In this document: one piece after another, positions 6,868 through 7,878 of the stretch | Position numbering within the stretch: position 1 is the first letter of the stretch | How the letters are laid out: each line of letters opens with the position of its first letter | Assembly (NCBI GenBank): GCA_900313265.1 | Contig: OMRN01000290.1 | Span: 1 to 7,878, forward strand | Direction of reading: 5' to 3' | Length of the DNA: 7,878 bases | Source of the DNA: an uncultured Lachnospiraceae bacterium | GTDB taxonomy: Bacteria > Bacillota > Clostridia > Lachnospirales > Lachnospiraceae | The notes under the pieces: generated by a model | The model's database searches: none | What the model was told of the DNA's origin: nothing | The model's input: only the letters and a program-made list of their open reading frames with translations | Made by a program: the position numbers and the translations under genes

Positions 6868-7554
6868 TCAGTCAAGGTGATGAATCTCGCAAAGGTAGCC
6901 GGAGCAGGCAGGCTGTTTGTCGGCGAAATCCCGGATTTCATCCGGTGTCATGCCGGAGGGATTGGGTTCATCATTTTCAAGATAAAGCATGATTTCAAAG
7001 TCATGACCGGTATTTAAGATTTCATGGCCGATGATGTTTTTATAGTCCTCTTCATATTCTCCAGCGGGGTCTGTGTAAACAAGCATGATTAAGGTCGGAC
7101 CGGTGGCGTCTAAGAATTCATCTAACGTTGCATAAACGGGACCGTCCATCCGGTAGTATCCCTGCATGCAGATTCCGTAGTTTTCCCCGGGAAAAACATT
7201 TTCTGCAATTTTTTCGGTCTCTGCAATTAAATCTTCCCCGTACTGAATCCACTGATAATTGTCTTCGGTATACACGGCATTTCCGGAATAGACATTGGGA
7301 CAGAAGCTGACCTCGATATCGAATCCCGGGTACTTTGCGCTTTCATACCGGTATACGCTGGTGGTTAAAGGAAGCGTTTCGTAAAACCCCTTATAGGTAA
7401 AAGTATCGCCGGGATAGCGGTCTTTAAGATATTCCGCGGATTCCTTCGGCCAGACATTTTTCTGCCGGTATTCTTCCGACCATGGCAGATAATTGCAGCC
7501 GGCGAGTGTTGTAATGATGCATGTGATAAGCAGGATGGAAGTGAATTTTTTCAT
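6868..7554 (-). CDS. Predicted lipoprotein of unknown function
   Basis: A 228-residue exported protein. The N-terminus is a lipoprotein signal peptide: Lys2-Lys3, a hydrophobic core, and the lipobox LAGC with Cys20 as the lipidated residue. The mature part is soluble, acidic and rich in aromatic residues (clusters of Tyr, Glu, Asp), with no further membrane helix and no recognised catalytic motif; two cysteines (C217, C222) sit close together near the C-terminus. I do not recognise the family. The ATG at 7554 is chosen because it starts the signal peptide, though the Shine-Dalgarno is weak (AAAGAG about 15 bp away). It lies upstream of the exporter operon on the same strand, 167 bp away, and may share regulation with it through a TTTCGAAA palindrome. 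A link to export is possible only by proximity. Confidence 0.8.
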   Translation of the reverse strand: MKKFTSILLITCIITTLAGCNYLPWSEEYRQKNVWPKESAEYLKDRYPGDTFTYKGFYETLPLTTSVYRYESAKYPGFDIEVSFCPNVYSGNAVYTEDNYQWIQYGEDLIAETEKIAENVFPGENYGICMQGYYRMDGPVYATLDEFLDATGPTLIMLVYTDPAGEYEEDYKNIIGHEILNTGHDFEIMLYLENDEPNPSGMTPDEIRDFADKQPACSGYLCEIHHLD

Positions 7555-7638
7555 GTTTTATCGTGTTCTCTTTCGGAGATTTGCTCTTGTTTGCCGGTTT
7601 CTTTAAATTTCGTTTATTTGTTGTTTAATTCGATTCAT

Positions 7639-7646
7639 TTTCGAAA
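7639..7646. promoter_or_regulatory. TTTCGAAA palindrome in lipoprotein leader, possible operator
   Basis: Perfect 8-bp palindrome with a TTCGA half-site 5 bp to its left (7629-7633), resembling the site at 6801-6822 upstream of the exporter operon. It falls just downstream of the predicted transcription start of the lipoprotein gene (about 7652), where a bound protein would repress. Confidence 0.25.
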
Positions 7647-7658
7647 CGGAACAAGATA

Positions 7659-7688
7659 AGTATAGCACTCCGGAGGAGGATTTGATAA
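7659..7688 (-). promoter_or_regulatory. Predicted extended -10 promoter of the lipoprotein gene
   Basis: Minus strand TTATCA (7688-7683), an 18-bp spacer, then TATACT (7664-7659) preceded by TGC, an extended -10 element. The spacer contains the palindrome CTCCGGAG (7668-7675). Transcription from about 7652 would leave a leader of nearly 100 nt before the ATG at 7554. Confidence 0.5.
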
Positions 7689-7734
7689 GGTGCGTGTTTA
7701 TTTTAATGTCTTATTTTAATTATTGCGTGTTTCT

Positions 7735-7763
7735 TTGACAAAAAGGCCGAAAAATGATATCTT
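7735..7763 (+). promoter_or_regulatory. Predicted sigma-A promoter of the rightmost gene
   Basis: A perfect -35 box TTGACA (7735-7740), a 17-bp spacer and TATCTT (7758-7763, 4 of 6 matches). The expected start is near 7770, giving a leader of about 80 nt before the GTG at 7849. Confidence 0.65.
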
Positions 7764-7780
7764 CTTATGGATTATGGGTT

Positions 7781-7805
7781 CATTTCAAAGTGATTTACTG
7801 AAATG
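7781..7805 (+). repeat. Inverted repeat in 5' leader, possible operator or hairpin
   Basis: CATTTCA and TGAAATG are exact 7-bp inverted arms separated by 11 nt. They lie 10-35 bp downstream of the predicted transcription start, a typical repressor position; as RNA they could also form a modest hairpin about 30 nt before the ribosome binding site. There is no U-tract after it, so it is not a terminator. Confidence 0.45.
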
Positions 7806-7848
7806 TGACCGCGATTGTTTAACGAATGGATTTAAGGAGGACGTTCCG

Positions 7849-7878
7849 GTGAGTAACGGAAGCGTTTTTGTCGGAGTA
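7849..7878 (+). CDS. Start of an unidentified gene, cut by the window edge
   Basis: Ten codons from a GTG start (product begins MSNGSVFVGV). The start is supported by a strong ribosome binding site AAGGAGG (7834-7840) exactly 8 bp upstream and by the TTGACA promoter further up. Too little is visible to name a family. Confidence 0.65.
   Translation, partial: MSNGSVFVGV

Larger units (their letters stand above)
7555..7848. other. Divergent intergenic regulatory region
   Basis: About 290 bp without a supportable gene. It holds the lipoprotein promoter (minus strand), the promoter of the next gene (plus strand), two palindromes and an inverted repeat, described in their own entries. No tRNA or other RNA gene was recognised. 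Confidence 0.6.

Noticed and set aside
7672..7719. Micro-ORF on the plus strand: GGAGGAGG followed 10 bp later by GTG and nine codons
   Set aside because: No plus-strand promoter precedes it, the purine run overlaps the lipoprotein promoter spacer, and such short frames arise by chance.
1..7878. CRISPR arrays, tRNA or rRNA genes, insertion sequences
   Set aside because: No regularly spaced repeats, tRNA-like folds, transposase motifs or terminal inverted repeats with target duplications were seen.

Overview
The window looks like chromosomal DNA from an anaerobic Gram-positive bacterium, probably a clostridium of the Lachnospiraceae type. This is inferred from the moderate GC content, strong AGGAGG ribosome binding sites at several genes, and oxygen-sensitive iron-sulfur enzymes. 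The export system also has no long periplasm-spanning adaptor, which fits a cell with one membrane. The exact taxon cannot be read from the sequence.

Left part (1-2098): a divergent pair of redox genes. On the minus strand is a PflX-type (COG1313) radical SAM protein, cut by the window edge only near its C-terminus. On the plus strand is an aldo/keto reductase with a C-terminal ferredoxin domain. Their start codons are 87 bp apart. Each has a recognisable promoter whose -10 box sits so close to the start codon that the mRNA would have almost no leader. A hairpin at 2075-2098 separates the reductase from the convergent export operon.

Centre (2109-6771, minus strand): a compact operon that matches, in gene order and family motifs, the NHLM/NHLP (nitrile hydratase leader microcin) export system. 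It encodes a 73-residue membrane protein that is only the N-terminus of the HlyD-like adaptor, then a C39-peptidase-like/permease/ATPase, then the partner permease/ATPase. Two things are odd. The adaptor is reduced to its membrane anchor. The C39 domain has Asp at the catalytic Cys position and Gly at the catalytic His position, so it should not cleave leaders. Both ATPase domains look intact. No precursor peptide or modification enzyme is visible in the window. The likeliest reading is a reduced or repurposed two-ATPase exporter that moves its substrate without cutting it, or relies on a protease encoded elsewhere.

Right part (6868-7878): a minus-strand lipoprotein of unknown function upstream of the export operon, then about 290 bp of regulatory DNA, then the first ten codons of a plus-strand gene with a strong promoter, an inverted repeat in its leader and a good ribosome binding site. 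The lipoprotein gene and the export operon both have a TTTCGAAA palindrome in their upstream DNA, hinting at shared control.
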